A stretch of DNA of 6,111 nucleotides from Acidimicrobiaceae bacterium (GTDB lineage: Bacteria; Actinomycetota; Acidimicrobiia; Acidimicrobiales; Salinilacustritrichaceae). Every line of letters begins with the position of its first letter. Position 1 is the first letter of the stretch. The notes below the pieces were generated by a model, which ran no database searches, had not been told where the DNA came from, and was given only the letters and a program-made list of their open reading frames with translations. Below, piece after piece: positions 1 to 5,382 of this stretch. Made by a program: the position numbers and the translations under genes. The DNA lies in NCBI GenBank assembly GCA_003476595.1, contig DMTU01000348.1, forward strand, positions 1 through 6,111, in the 5' to 3' direction.

Positions 1-1
1 C

Positions 2-19
2 GAGCAGCCGCTGCCGTGA
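2..19 (+). CDS. 3' end of probable VapB-type antitoxin (partial)
   Basis: Only the last five codons and a TGA stop are inside the window; they would read EQPLP. The stop overlaps the GTG start of the VapC gene as GTGA. Antitoxin genes usually sit directly upstream of their PIN-domain toxin, often with a 1-4 base overlap that couples translation, so this tail is most simply the VapB partner. Nothing in five residues identifies the protein: the assignment rests on position and overlap alone. Confidence 0.4.
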   Translation, partial: EQPLP

Positions 20-402
20 GTCGCGGGCTCGCCGACACGTCCGTCTTCATCGCCCGGGAGACCGGACGTCCGCTCGATGCAGGTGCGCTACCGGATGAGC
101 TCGCCGTCTCGATCATCACCATCGGCGAGCTCCGTGCCGGTGTGCTCGCCGCCGCCGACGTGATCACCCGAGATCGACGGCTCGGTACCTTGGCCGCGGC
201 GCTCCAACTGGACCCGGTGCCGGTGGACGAGTCGGTCGCCGCCGAGTGGGCCCGCCTGCGCGTGCTCCTGCGGGACACGGCGCAGCGCATGCCTGTGACC
301 GACTCGTGGATCGCAGCCACCGCGATGGCGCTCGACGTTCCCGTCGTGACCCAGGACGACGACTTCCCCGCCATCGACGACCTTCGCGTCCTCCGGGTCT
401 GA
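16..402 (+). CDS. vapC: VapC-like PIN-domain ribonuclease toxin
   Basis: A 128-residue protein, the usual size for VapC toxins, which are Mg2+-dependent endoribonucleases that cut tRNA, rRNA or mRNA when freed from their VapB antitoxin. The acidic PIN residues are all present in the expected order: D7 in LADTSVFIA near the N terminus, E38 in TIGELRAG, D96 in VTDSWIAATA, and D114 (with D116) in VTQDDDF. The active site therefore looks intact. Translation starts at GTG 16, right before the DTS motif; no earlier start would fit the family, and the start overlaps the stop of the upstream reading frame as GTGA, indicating translational coupling to an antitoxin. Such operons are normally repressed by the VapB-VapC complex binding upstream of vapB, which lies outside this window. 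The gene converges on the amidase gene with 7 bases between stops. Family call is firm; RNA target cannot be read from sequence. Confidence 0.93.
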   Translation: MSRGLADTSVFIARETGRPLDAGALPDELAVSIITIGELRAGVLAAADVITRDRRLGTLAAALQLDPVPVDESVAAEWARLRVLLRDTAQRMPVTDSWIAATAMALDVPVVTQDDDFPAIDDLRVLRV

Positions 403-409
403 GGGCCGG

Positions 410-1390
410 TCAACCCGCGCTGAGGATCTCCGGGTCCTCGCACCCCGCGGACCCACCACCGCCGCCGGCGGACTCCGTGGCCTGCAACGGCGGCAGGTAG
501 CCGCCGCCGGCGTAGGGGGATTGGATCCAGGCGACGACGGCGTCGGTGATCGCCTGGGCCTCGGCTTGGCGCACGTCGTCGCGGAGCAGGAGCGACGCCT
601 CCGGCTCGTCGGACATGTAGAGCGCTTCGGCCAGCACGGCCGGCACGCCCTCGGACCCGCGCAGCACGCCGTAGAAGTCGCCGCCGTCCTCGCCCAACCG
701 GGACCGCACGCCGGTGGCGTTGCCGCCGGACCAGGTGTCGGAGAAGGGGGCCATCGCCTCCTGCAGCTGCTCGAACAGGACGCCGGCGAACCGGGCCGAC
801 TCCGGTGTCTGGTGCTGGTGGTACACCTGCACGCCGGGCCGGTCGGCGGTGCGGGTGGGACCGCCGTTGTGGTGGATCGAGATGAACAGCAACGGGTCGA
901 GCGCCTGGGCGATGGCGGCGCGGGTCTCGAGGGTGACCCGGGTGTCGTCGTTCCGGGTGAGCGCGACCGTGGCGCCTTCCTCCTCGAGGAGGGCCTTCGC
1001 CTTCAGGGCCACGTCCAGGTTCAGCTCGGCCTCGACGACGCCGCTGGGGCCGATGGCACCGGTCTCCCGTCCACCGTGGCCGGGGTCGATCACGACGTGG
1101 GCGCCAGCGAGCCGCTCGCCGTCCACCGTCGCGGTGTTGGCGCACGGGGTCAGGACGGTCCACGCACCCTGTTCGCCGCCGGTGATCGGGAGCACGAGCC
1201 CCTCGAGGAGCACGGCGCCGGCGCCCGACGTCGGAGCAAGCCCGAAGACCGACGGCTCAGTGGTGTCCGTCGTGTCGGGCTCCACCGCGATGTCGTCCTC
1301 GACGGAGCGGCCGAAGATCGCCCACGCCAGCGCGACCAGGACGAGCGACGCCAGCGCGAGACGGGCGAGGGGAGGGAGGCGGGCGAGCAT
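410..1390 (-). CDS. Membrane-anchored N-acetylmuramoyl-L-alanine amidase (Amidase_3)
   Basis: A 326-residue zinc amidase that would cut the bond between N-acetylmuramic acid and L-alanine in peptidoglycan. Residues 8-26 are a hydrophobic segment after two N-terminal arginines, so it is a signal anchor or uncleaved signal peptide placing the enzyme outside the membrane. A linker rich in D, T and E follows (about 31-55). The catalytic domain runs from about 97 to 290: zinc ligands H105 (IDPGHGG), E120 (VVEAELN) and H173 (SIHHNG), and catalytic E255 (LAEALYMSD). All four conserved residues are present. A glycine-rich tail (309-313) ends the protein. The only two cysteines, C83 and C317, flank the domain and could form a disulfide. 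ATG 1390 is chosen because it gives the short charged end before the anchor; GTG 1399 would add three residues. It lies 46 bases behind the glycosyltransferase, same strand, probably one operon. No good Shine-Dalgarno is visible. Confidence 0.92.
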   Translation of the reverse strand: MLARLPPLARLALASLVLVALAWAIFGRSVEDDIAVEPDTTDTTEPSVFGLAPTSGAGAVLLEGLVLPITGGEQGAWTVLTPCANTATVDGERLAGAHVVIDPGHGGRETGAIGPSGVVEAELNLDVALKAKALLEEEGATVALTRNDDTRVTLETRAAIAQALDPLLFISIHHNGGPTRTADRPGVQVYHQHQTPESARFAGVLFEQLQEAMAPFSDTWSGGNATGVRSRLGEDGGDFYGVLRGSEGVPAVLAEALYMSDEPEASLLLRDDVRQAEAQAITDAVVAWIQSPYAGGGYLPPLQATESAGGGGGSAGCEDPEILSAG

Positions 1391-1436
1391 GGGCGACACC
1401 AGTCGTACCCGGCGACGGCCCGGATGAGTTGGCAGG

Positions 1437-2561
1437 TCAGAGGGCGGCGTAGGTGGCCAGCGTCCGCTCGATGACGGTCTGCTGGTCGAAGTCAGCCTTC
1501 GCCTTGGCCAGCGCAGCCTCCGACATCGACGCCCGGAGGTCCCGGTCGTCGAGGAGCCGCACGATGTTGGCCTGCAGCGCAGCGGCGTCGCGGGCCGGGC
1601 CGAGGAGGCCGGTGACGCCGTGGGCGACGACCTGGCGGCAGCCCCGGATGTCGCAGGCGACGATGGGCAGCCCGGTGGCGGCTGCCTCCATGGCCGAGCG
1701 GGGGAAGCCCTCCCGGTGGCTGGCCAGGACGTAGACGTCGAAGGCCTGGTAGAGCCGCTCGGGGTCGTCCCGGTGGCCGAGGAAGCGCACGCCGGCGGCC
1801 TCGGCGGCGTCGACGTCGGCGGCCGAGAGGGGGTCGCCCTTGTCGGGGTCGAAGGGGCCGGCGATGACGAAGGCGACGTCGTCCCGGGTGCCGAGGATCG
1901 TGCGAGCGGCATCCAGGAGCTCGGCGTAGCCCTTCTCCCACACGAGCCGTCCGACCGCGCCGACCACGATCGTGCTGTCGTCGATGCCGAGCTCGGCCCG
2001 GACCTCGGCTCGGACGGTGTGGTCGGGGCGGAAGCGATCGAGGTCGATGCCGTTGCCCAGCACCTGCAGCTTGCGCCCCGGCACCCGGAGTCGCAGCAAT
2101 GTGGCGACATCCTCCTCGTTCTGGACCAGCTCGGCGTGGGAGAACGCGGCGGCGATCCGCTCCAGCACGTAGACGGGCAGCTTGCGGGCCAAGCGGTCCT
2201 GGGGCTGGGCGTAGAGGCCGTGCTGGGTGTTCACCACCAGCGACACCCGGGCGAGACGGGCGGCGATGCGGCCGTAGACGCCGGGCTTGGGGTTGTGGGT
2301 GTGGACGACGTCGGGCTTCAGGCGGCGGAACAGCCGGTACAGCTCGAGCAGGGCCTTGGCGTCGTCGAGCGGTGCGGTGGCCCGGGTTGCGTGCTCGAGC
2401 GGGTGGTGGAGGATGCCGTCGGCCTCGAGGGCAGCGACGTACGGGCCGGGAGCGGAGGCGGTGTGCACCTCGTAGCCGGCCGCCTGGAACGCCCGCAGCT
2501 GCGGGCCGAGGAGCAGCTCCAGGCTGATGTCGGTCGTGGTGACGTGCAGGAGCCTCGGCAT
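1437..2561 (-). CDS. GT4-family retaining glycosyltransferase
   Basis: A 374-residue GT-B fold glycosyltransferase of CAZy family 4, the normal length. The N-terminal acceptor half includes PDVVHTHNPKPGVYGRIAA (about 83-101), a standard GT4 signature. The linker GNGIDLDRF (169-177) leads to the donor half with VGRLVWEKGYAEL. The EX7E motif is E284 to E292 within SHREGFPRSAMEAAATGLP and binds the nucleotide sugar; it is intact. No membrane segment is predicted, so it acts at the inner face of the membrane on a lipid-linked acceptor. The N-terminal part (HVTTTDISLELLLGPQLRAF) recalls enzymes such as PglA and capsule or O-antigen transferases that add the second sugar after a PglC-type initiator, and a PglC-like gene lies just across the divergent gap. 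That makes it a candidate for the next step in the same glycan; donor and acceptor are not readable. ATG 2561 lacks a Shine-Dalgarno and has a TANNNT element 10 bases upstream, suggesting a near-leaderless mRNA. Confidence 0.93.
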   Translation of the reverse strand: MPRLLHVTTTDISLELLLGPQLRAFQAAGYEVHTASAPGPYVAALEADGILHHPLEHATRATAPLDDAKALLELYRLFRRLKPDVVHTHNPKPGVYGRIAARLARVSLVVNTQHGLYAQPQDRLARKLPVYVLERIAAAFSHAELVQNEEDVATLLRLRVPGRKLQVLGNGIDLDRFRPDHTVRAEVRAELGIDDSTIVVGAVGRLVWEKGYAELLDAARTILGTRDDVAFVIAGPFDPDKGDPLSAADVDAAEAAGVRFLGHRDDPERLYQAFDVYVLASHREGFPRSAMEAAATGLPIVACDIRGCRQVVAHGVTGLLGPARDAAALQANIVRLLDDRDLRASMSEAALAKAKADFDQQTVIERTLATYAAL

Positions 2562-2571
2562 GCGAGAGGGA

Positions 2572-2577
2572 AGGCTA
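2572..2577 (-). promoter_or_regulatory. Candidate -10 element for the GT4/amidase unit
   Basis: Read on the minus strand this is TAGCCT, matching the actinobacterial -10 pattern TANNNT. It ends 10 bases before the ATG at 2561, so transcription would start only a few bases before the start codon. No convincing -35 hexamer or extended -10 is visible. It shares its TA with the plus-strand element at 2576-2581. Position fits, but this is an unproven six-base match. Confidence 0.4.
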
Positions 2578-2581
2578 CGGT
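2576..2581 (+). promoter_or_regulatory. Candidate -10 element for the deacetylase/PglC-like unit
   Basis: TACGGT fits TANNNT and ends 9 bases before ATG 2591, predicting a leaderless or nearly leaderless transcript. This agrees with the lack of a Shine-Dalgarno close to the ATG: the purine run at 2564-2574 is too far away, leaving 16 bases. No clear -35 is seen. The two bases 2576-2577 are shared with the divergent minus-strand element. Confidence 0.42.
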
Positions 2582-2590
2582 TCGCGATCG

Positions 2591-3412
2591 ATGGAGCAGG
2601 ACGCAGCGAAGACCGCGATCCGTCGTGCTGCCGTCGTCCACGACCGGCTGCGCCCGGCGCCCGCGGGCATCACGATCCTCATCTACCACCGCGTCGGTGC
2701 CCGCACGCCGATGAGCGTGGACCTGCCGACGTCGCTGTTCGACGAGCAGATGGCCTTCCTGGCCGAGCGTTGCCGGGTGCTGTCGCTGACCGATGCCGCC
2801 GAGGTGCTGGAGGCGGGCGAGCAGCCGTCGGACGAGCGGCCCCACGTGGTGGTGACCTTCGACGACGGCACGGCGGACTTCGTGGACGAGGCGCTACCGG
2901 TGCTGGAGCGCCACGGCGTGCCGGCCACGTACTACCTGGCCACCGAGTTCATCGACCGCCAGCAGCCGTTCCCCGACGGCGGCATCCCGATGACGTGGAG
3001 CGCGGCCAAGGAGGTGGTCGCCTCCGGGCTGGTGGACATCGGCTCCCACACCCACACCCACGCGCTGCTCGACCGCATCCCGCCGACCGAAGCGGCCCAC
3101 GAGCTGGACCGCTCTATCGCGGTCATCGAGACGCACCTCGGCGTCACGCCCGAGCACTTCGCCTACCCGAAGGCGCTGCTCGGGACGCCGCAGAACGAGT
3201 TCGAGGTCCGCACGCGCTTTCGCACCGCCACCATCGGCCGGACCCGACCGAACCCCTGGGAGGGCTCGGACCTGCACCGCCTCACCCGGTCGCCGATCCA
3301 GGTGTCCGACGGCATGGACTTCTTCGAGCGCAAGGTCCGGGGCGGCATGCGCCTGGAGAACGACGTGCGCGACCTGGTGAACCGCTGGCGGTACCGGGGC
3401 GCAACCAGTTGA
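2591..3412 (+). CDS. NodB-type polysaccharide deacetylase, apparently cytoplasmic
   Basis: A 273-residue member of carbohydrate esterase family 4 (NodB homology domain), which removes N- or O-acetyl groups from sugars using a divalent metal. The fold begins at GITILIYHRV (26-35). Motif 1 is TFDDG with base D91 and metal ligand D92; motif 2 is SHTHTH with metal ligands H153 and H157. Motif 3 is reduced to FAYPKA (190-195), lacking the usual arginine and glycine. H229 in DLHR is the best candidate for the late catalytic histidine. There is no signal peptide or membrane helix, so it probably acts in the cytoplasm or on lipid-linked sugars at the inner leaflet, unlike secreted peptidoglycan or chitin deacetylases. 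ATG 2591 is the only start ahead of the domain. Its stop overlaps the next start as TTGA, so the two products are probably made together. Substrate unknown; an acetamido sugar of a surface glycan is the favoured inference. Confidence 0.92.
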   Translation: MEQDAAKTAIRRAAVVHDRLRPAPAGITILIYHRVGARTPMSVDLPTSLFDEQMAFLAERCRVLSLTDAAEVLEAGEQPSDERPHVVVTFDDGTADFVDEALPVLERHGVPATYYLATEFIDRQQPFPDGGIPMTWSAAKEVVASGLVDIGSHTHTHALLDRIPPTEAAHELDRSIAVIETHLGVTPEHFAYPKALLGTPQNEFEVRTRFRTATIGRTRPNPWEGSDLHRLTRSPIQVSDGMDFFERKVRGGMRLENDVRDLVNRWRYRGATS

Positions 3413-4002
3413 AGCGGGCGTTCGACGTCGTCGTCGCCGCCGTTGCGCTCGTCGTGCTGTCGCCGGTGCTGGCCGTCGTGGCGCTCCTGGTCCGGCTCCG
3501 GCTCGGGTCGCCCGTGCTGTTCCGCCAGGAGCGAGCCGGTCTCGACGGGATGTCGTTCGTGCTCACCAAGCTCCGCACCATGACCGACGAGCGGGGACCT
3601 GACGGCGAGCTGCTGCCCGACGAAGACCGCTTGCCGCCCTTCGGGGCGTTCCTGCGGTCGACGTCGCTCGACGAGCTGCCCGAGCTGGTCCACGTGCTGC
3701 GGGGCGAGATGAGCCTGGTCGGCCCCCGCCCGCTGCCGACCAAGTACCTGCCTCGCTACTCCGCCCGCCAGGCCCGTCGCCACGAGGTCCGCCCCGGCAT
3801 CACCGGCTGGGCCCAGGTGAACGGGCGCAACGCAGCGGGGTGGGCGGAACGGCTCGAGATGGACGTCTGGTACGTCGAGAACCGATCGTTGCTGCTCGAC
3901 CTGAAGATCCTCTGGCGCACGCTCCGTGTCGTCGTGTCCCGGGAGGGCGTGGCCGAGGACGGCAGCGCCACGATGACCGAGTTCCTCGGGACGGACGAGT
4001 AG
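3409..4002 (+). CDS. PglC-like phosphoglycosyl transferase (bacterial sugar transferase)
   Basis: A 197-residue minimal monotopic phosphoglycosyl transferase, very close to the roughly 200 residues of Campylobacter PglC and lacking the extra membrane domain of WbaP-type enzymes. These enzymes move a sugar phosphate from a nucleotide sugar to undecaprenyl phosphate, the first step in building many surface glycans. It starts MKRAFDVVVA with a hydrophobic re-entrant helix (about 5-29) ending SPVLF. FVLTKLRTM (50-58) follows, then the catalytic Asp-Glu pair D88-E89 in STSLDELPEL. GEMSLVGPRPLP (99-110) and RPGITGWAQVNGRN (128-141) are hallmark stretches. Everything catalytic is intact. TTG 3409 is chosen because its protein begins exactly where the family begins, and because TTGA overlaps the deacetylase stop; the open frame continues upstream but with no family similarity. 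Only a weak GGGGC lies before it, so translation probably depends on coupling. Sugar specificity cannot be read. Confidence 0.94.
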   Translation: MKRAFDVVVAAVALVVLSPVLAVVALLVRLRLGSPVLFRQERAGLDGMSFVLTKLRTMTDERGPDGELLPDEDRLPPFGAFLRSTSLDELPELVHVLRGEMSLVGPRPLPTKYLPRYSARQARRHEVRPGITGWAQVNGRNAAGWAERLEMDVWYVENRSLLLDLKILWRTLRVVVSREGVAEDGSATMTEFLGTDE

Positions 4003-4020
4003 CCCAGTCGTTCAGCTCAG

Positions 4021-4084
4021 CCGTTCCGCCACCGCTGCCGGTTCCGGGCCAGGTTGCGCCTGTGTTGCAGGTTGGTGGCAACGG
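4021..4084 (+). repeat. Imperfect inverted repeat after the PglC-like gene (possible terminator)
   Basis: CCGTT plus GCCACC (4021-4025 and 4028-4033, separated by a two-base bulge) can pair with GGTGGCAACGG at 4074-4084, giving an 11-pair stem that begins 18 bases past the stop at 4002. The 40-base interior holds smaller pairings, such as CAGG/CCTG at 4050-4062, and CAGGTTG twice (4050-4056, 4068-4074). There is no T run after the stem, so it is not a classic intrinsic terminator, though actinobacterial ones often lack it. It may end the glycan transcript before the STAS gene, or be chance pairing in GC-rich DNA. Confidence 0.3.
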
Positions 4085-4144
4085 GATCGATCCGGTCAGC
4101 GCGCACGTCAGAGGGGGTAGCGACCACCGCAGGTCGATCGCCCG

Positions 4145-4153
4145 AAGGGGGTG
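4145..4153 (+). promoter_or_regulatory. Strong Shine-Dalgarno of the STAS gene
   Basis: AAGGGGGTG differs by one base from the ideal AAGGAGGTG and lies 4 bases before ATG 4158, with its core about 6-8 bases away. It fixes the start of the STAS gene at ATG 4158 and not at the earlier in-frame codons of the open frame. It is the only good ribosome binding site in the window, contrasting with the leaderless-style starts at 2561, 2591 and 5398. Confidence 0.75.
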
Positions 4154-4157
4154 CACG

Positions 4158-4490
4158 ATGGTCATCACGGACACGGTGAGCCGGCTCGGCTACGGCCAGA
4201 CCAGGGTCACGCTGGAGCCACGGGGTGAGATCGACGCCGGGAGCGTCGACGAGCTGGCCGGGATGGTGCGCGAGGCGCTGTGCAGCGGGGCCCACGAGGT
4301 CGACGTCGACCTGCGCGACGTCTCGTTCATGGACACCACCGCGCTGAAGGTCCTCGAGCAGGCCCGGGAGGTGCTCTCCTGCGCCGGCGGCCACCTGTGC
4401 CTCCGCAACCCCCAGCCCCCTGTGCGCCAGCTGCTCCGGCTCACCGCGTTCTGCCCCGGCCCGGCCGGTGACGTAGACCTCACCAGGTGA
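4158..4490 (+). CDS. STAS-domain protein, anti-sigma-factor antagonist type
   Basis: A 110-residue protein that is one STAS domain from end to end, the size of SpoIIAA and RsbV. Such proteins bind and release an anti-sigma kinase (SpoIIAB/RsbW type) and are switched off by phosphorylation. Family features: VTLEPRGEIDAGSVDEL (17-33) in place of the usual GELD segment, VDVDLRDVSFMDTTALKVL (48-66) and NPQPPVRQLLRLTAF (84-98). In SpoIIAA the phosphorylated Ser58 directly follows the Asp of DSSG; here the match is D59-T60-T61-A62, so threonine replaces serine and alanine replaces glycine. A phosphorylatable residue is kept, but the change is unusual for the RsbV type and closer to the threonine sites of RsbR/RsbS proteins. 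No anti-sigma kinase or sigma factor lies nearby. Its stop overlaps the thioesterase start as GTGA. A membrane or metabolic STAS role is the alternative. Family firm, partner unknown. Confidence 0.88.
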   Translation: MVITDTVSRLGYGQTRVTLEPRGEIDAGSVDELAGMVREALCSGAHEVDVDLRDVSFMDTTALKVLEQAREVLSCAGGHLCLRNPQPPVRQLLRLTAFCPGPAGDVDLTR

Positions 4491-5323
4491 GCTTCGCCGC
4501 CGACACCGCCGTCACCCGGACCGACGTCTCCGAGGAGGGGACCGTGCGCTTCGCCGGCGAGGTCCACGACGGCTGGGACATCGGCGGCAACGCCAACGGC
4601 GGCTACCTGCTCGCCATCGCCGCTCGGGCCATGCGCGACGCCAGCGGCCGCCCCGACCCGGTCAGCGTCACCGCCCACTACCTGCGCCCCGGCAAGCCCG
4701 GCCCGGTGTCGGTCGAGGTGCAGCCGGTGAAGGAGGGCAAGACCTTCGCCTCGGTGCGGGCCAACCTGCTCGGCGCCGACGGTCGCCCCCTGCTCAGCCT
4801 CCTCGGCACGTTCGGGACGCTCAGCAGCACCCTCGACGCCTCCGAGCACCACGAGCTGGTCGACGCCGCCCCGCCCGAGATGCCCAGCTTCGAGGAGTGC
4901 AAGCCCCGCCAGCACGCCGCCGAGCTGGCCCCGGCGTTCATGGACAAGGTCGACCTGCGCCTGCACCCCGACGACTCGGTGTTCTCCTCCGGCCAGAAGT
5001 CGGGGGAGGCCCGGATGCGGGGGTGGTTCGCCTGGCCCGAGGGAGCCGACGGCGAGCGGGAGGAGGTCGACACCATCGGCCTGCTCCAGGCGACCGACGC
5101 GTTCCCGCCCACCATCTTCAACGTCGAGCTGCCCGTCGGGTGGGTCCCGACGGTCGAGCTCACCACCCACGTCCGGGCCCGCCCGGCGCCGGGCCCGCTG
5201 CGCTGCGAGTTCACCACCCGGTTCGTGACCGGCGGCTTCCTCGAGGAGGACGGCGAGGTGTGGGACGCGACCGGCCGTCTCGTCGCCCAGTCCCGCCAGC
5301 TCGCCCTCGTGCCCCGAGGCTGA
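4487..5323 (+). CDS. TesB-like double-hotdog acyl-CoA thioesterase family protein
   Basis: A 278-residue protein with the two-hotdog plan of the thioesterase-like superfamily common in actinobacteria, expected to hydrolyse acyl-CoA to free acid and CoA in the cytoplasm. The first hotdog has GGNANGGYLLAIAARAM (33-49) and the strand HYLRPGKPGPVSVEV (64-78). The second has ATDAFPPTIFNVEL (202-215), PTVELTTHVRAR (221-232), and a closing WDATGRLVAQSRQLAL (259-274). E. coli TesB uses Asp204, Thr228 and Gln278; by motif position the counterparts here are D204, T222 (or T226/T227) and Q271, an eye alignment only. GTG 4487 overlaps the STAS stop by four bases and has no Shine-Dalgarno, so translation is probably coupled to the STAS gene. 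It ends 74 bases before the FkbM gene, directly at a large inverted repeat. Acyl chain preference cannot be judged; a non-hydrolytic acyl-binding role is possible. Confidence 0.82.
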   Translation: MSFAADTAVTRTDVSEEGTVRFAGEVHDGWDIGGNANGGYLLAIAARAMRDASGRPDPVSVTAHYLRPGKPGPVSVEVQPVKEGKTFASVRANLLGADGRPLLSLLGTFGTLSSTLDASEHHELVDAAPPEMPSFEECKPRQHAAELAPAFMDKVDLRLHPDDSVFSSGQKSGEARMRGWFAWPEGADGEREEVDTIGLLQATDAFPPTIFNVELPVGWVPTVELTTHVRARPAPGPLRCEFTTRFVTGGFLEEDGEVWDATGRLVAQSRQLALVPRG

Positions 5324-5324
5324 C

Positions 5325-5380
5325 TGCGACGAGGGCACTGCCAGTTCCAACCTCTCCGTTCTGGCAGTCGGCTCGTCGCA
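5325..5380 (+). repeat. Two-part inverted repeat between thioesterase and FkbM genes
   Basis: The outer arms TGCGACGAG (5325-5333) and CTCGTCGCA (5372-5380) pair perfectly over 9 bases. The inner arms ACTGCCAG (5337-5344) and CTGGCAGT (5361-5368) pair perfectly over 8. Between them lies a symmetric 3x3 mismatch, GGC opposite CGG, and the loop is 16 bases (5345-5360). It begins one base after the thioesterase stop and ends 17 bases before the next ATG. No T run follows. It could end the upstream mRNA, be a protein-binding site over the FkbM promoter, or be a copy of a dispersed REP-like palindrome. Confidence 0.85.
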
Positions 5381-5382
5381 CG

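Noticed and set aside
1391..1436. Separate promoter for the amidase within the 46-base gap
   Set aside because: No TANNNT at a usable distance is seen; the nearest candidate reads TACGAC. Cotranscription with the GT4 gene is simpler.
521..1474. 317-codon plus-strand frame opposite the amidase
   Set aside because: It is the antisense shadow of a gene with intact catalytic motifs; its composition (Gly, Val, His, Asp, Arg) is that of a complementary frame and no family motif appears.
1391..2110. Open frame continuing 240 codons upstream of the amidase on the minus strand
   Set aside because: It overlaps the glycosyltransferase in another frame and its translation is a low-complexity Ser/Pro/Arg/Thr mix typical of a shifted frame in GC-rich DNA. 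The amidase similarity and membrane anchor begin at the ATG at 1390.
1620..2714. 364-codon plus-strand frame opposite the GT4 gene and crossing the divergent gap
   Set aside because: It runs antisense to a clear GT4 gene and would also overlap the deacetylase start. Its Val/Gly/Asp/Glu-rich translation has no recognisable motif.
3045..3062. CCCACA-type short tandem repeat
   Set aside because: It merely encodes the SHTHTH metal-binding motif of the deacetylase with a uniform codon choice.
2527..3408. In-frame extension of the PglC-like gene upstream into the deacetylase
   Set aside because: The extended part is an out-of-frame reading of the deacetylase rich in Arg, Gly and Pro. The family starts at the TTG at 3409.
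4115..4120. GGGTAG as a SigB/SigF-like -10 for the STAS gene
   Set aside because: The general-stress consensus needs GGGTAT/C and a GTTT-type -35 about 14-17 bases upstream; none is present, so the match is too weak.
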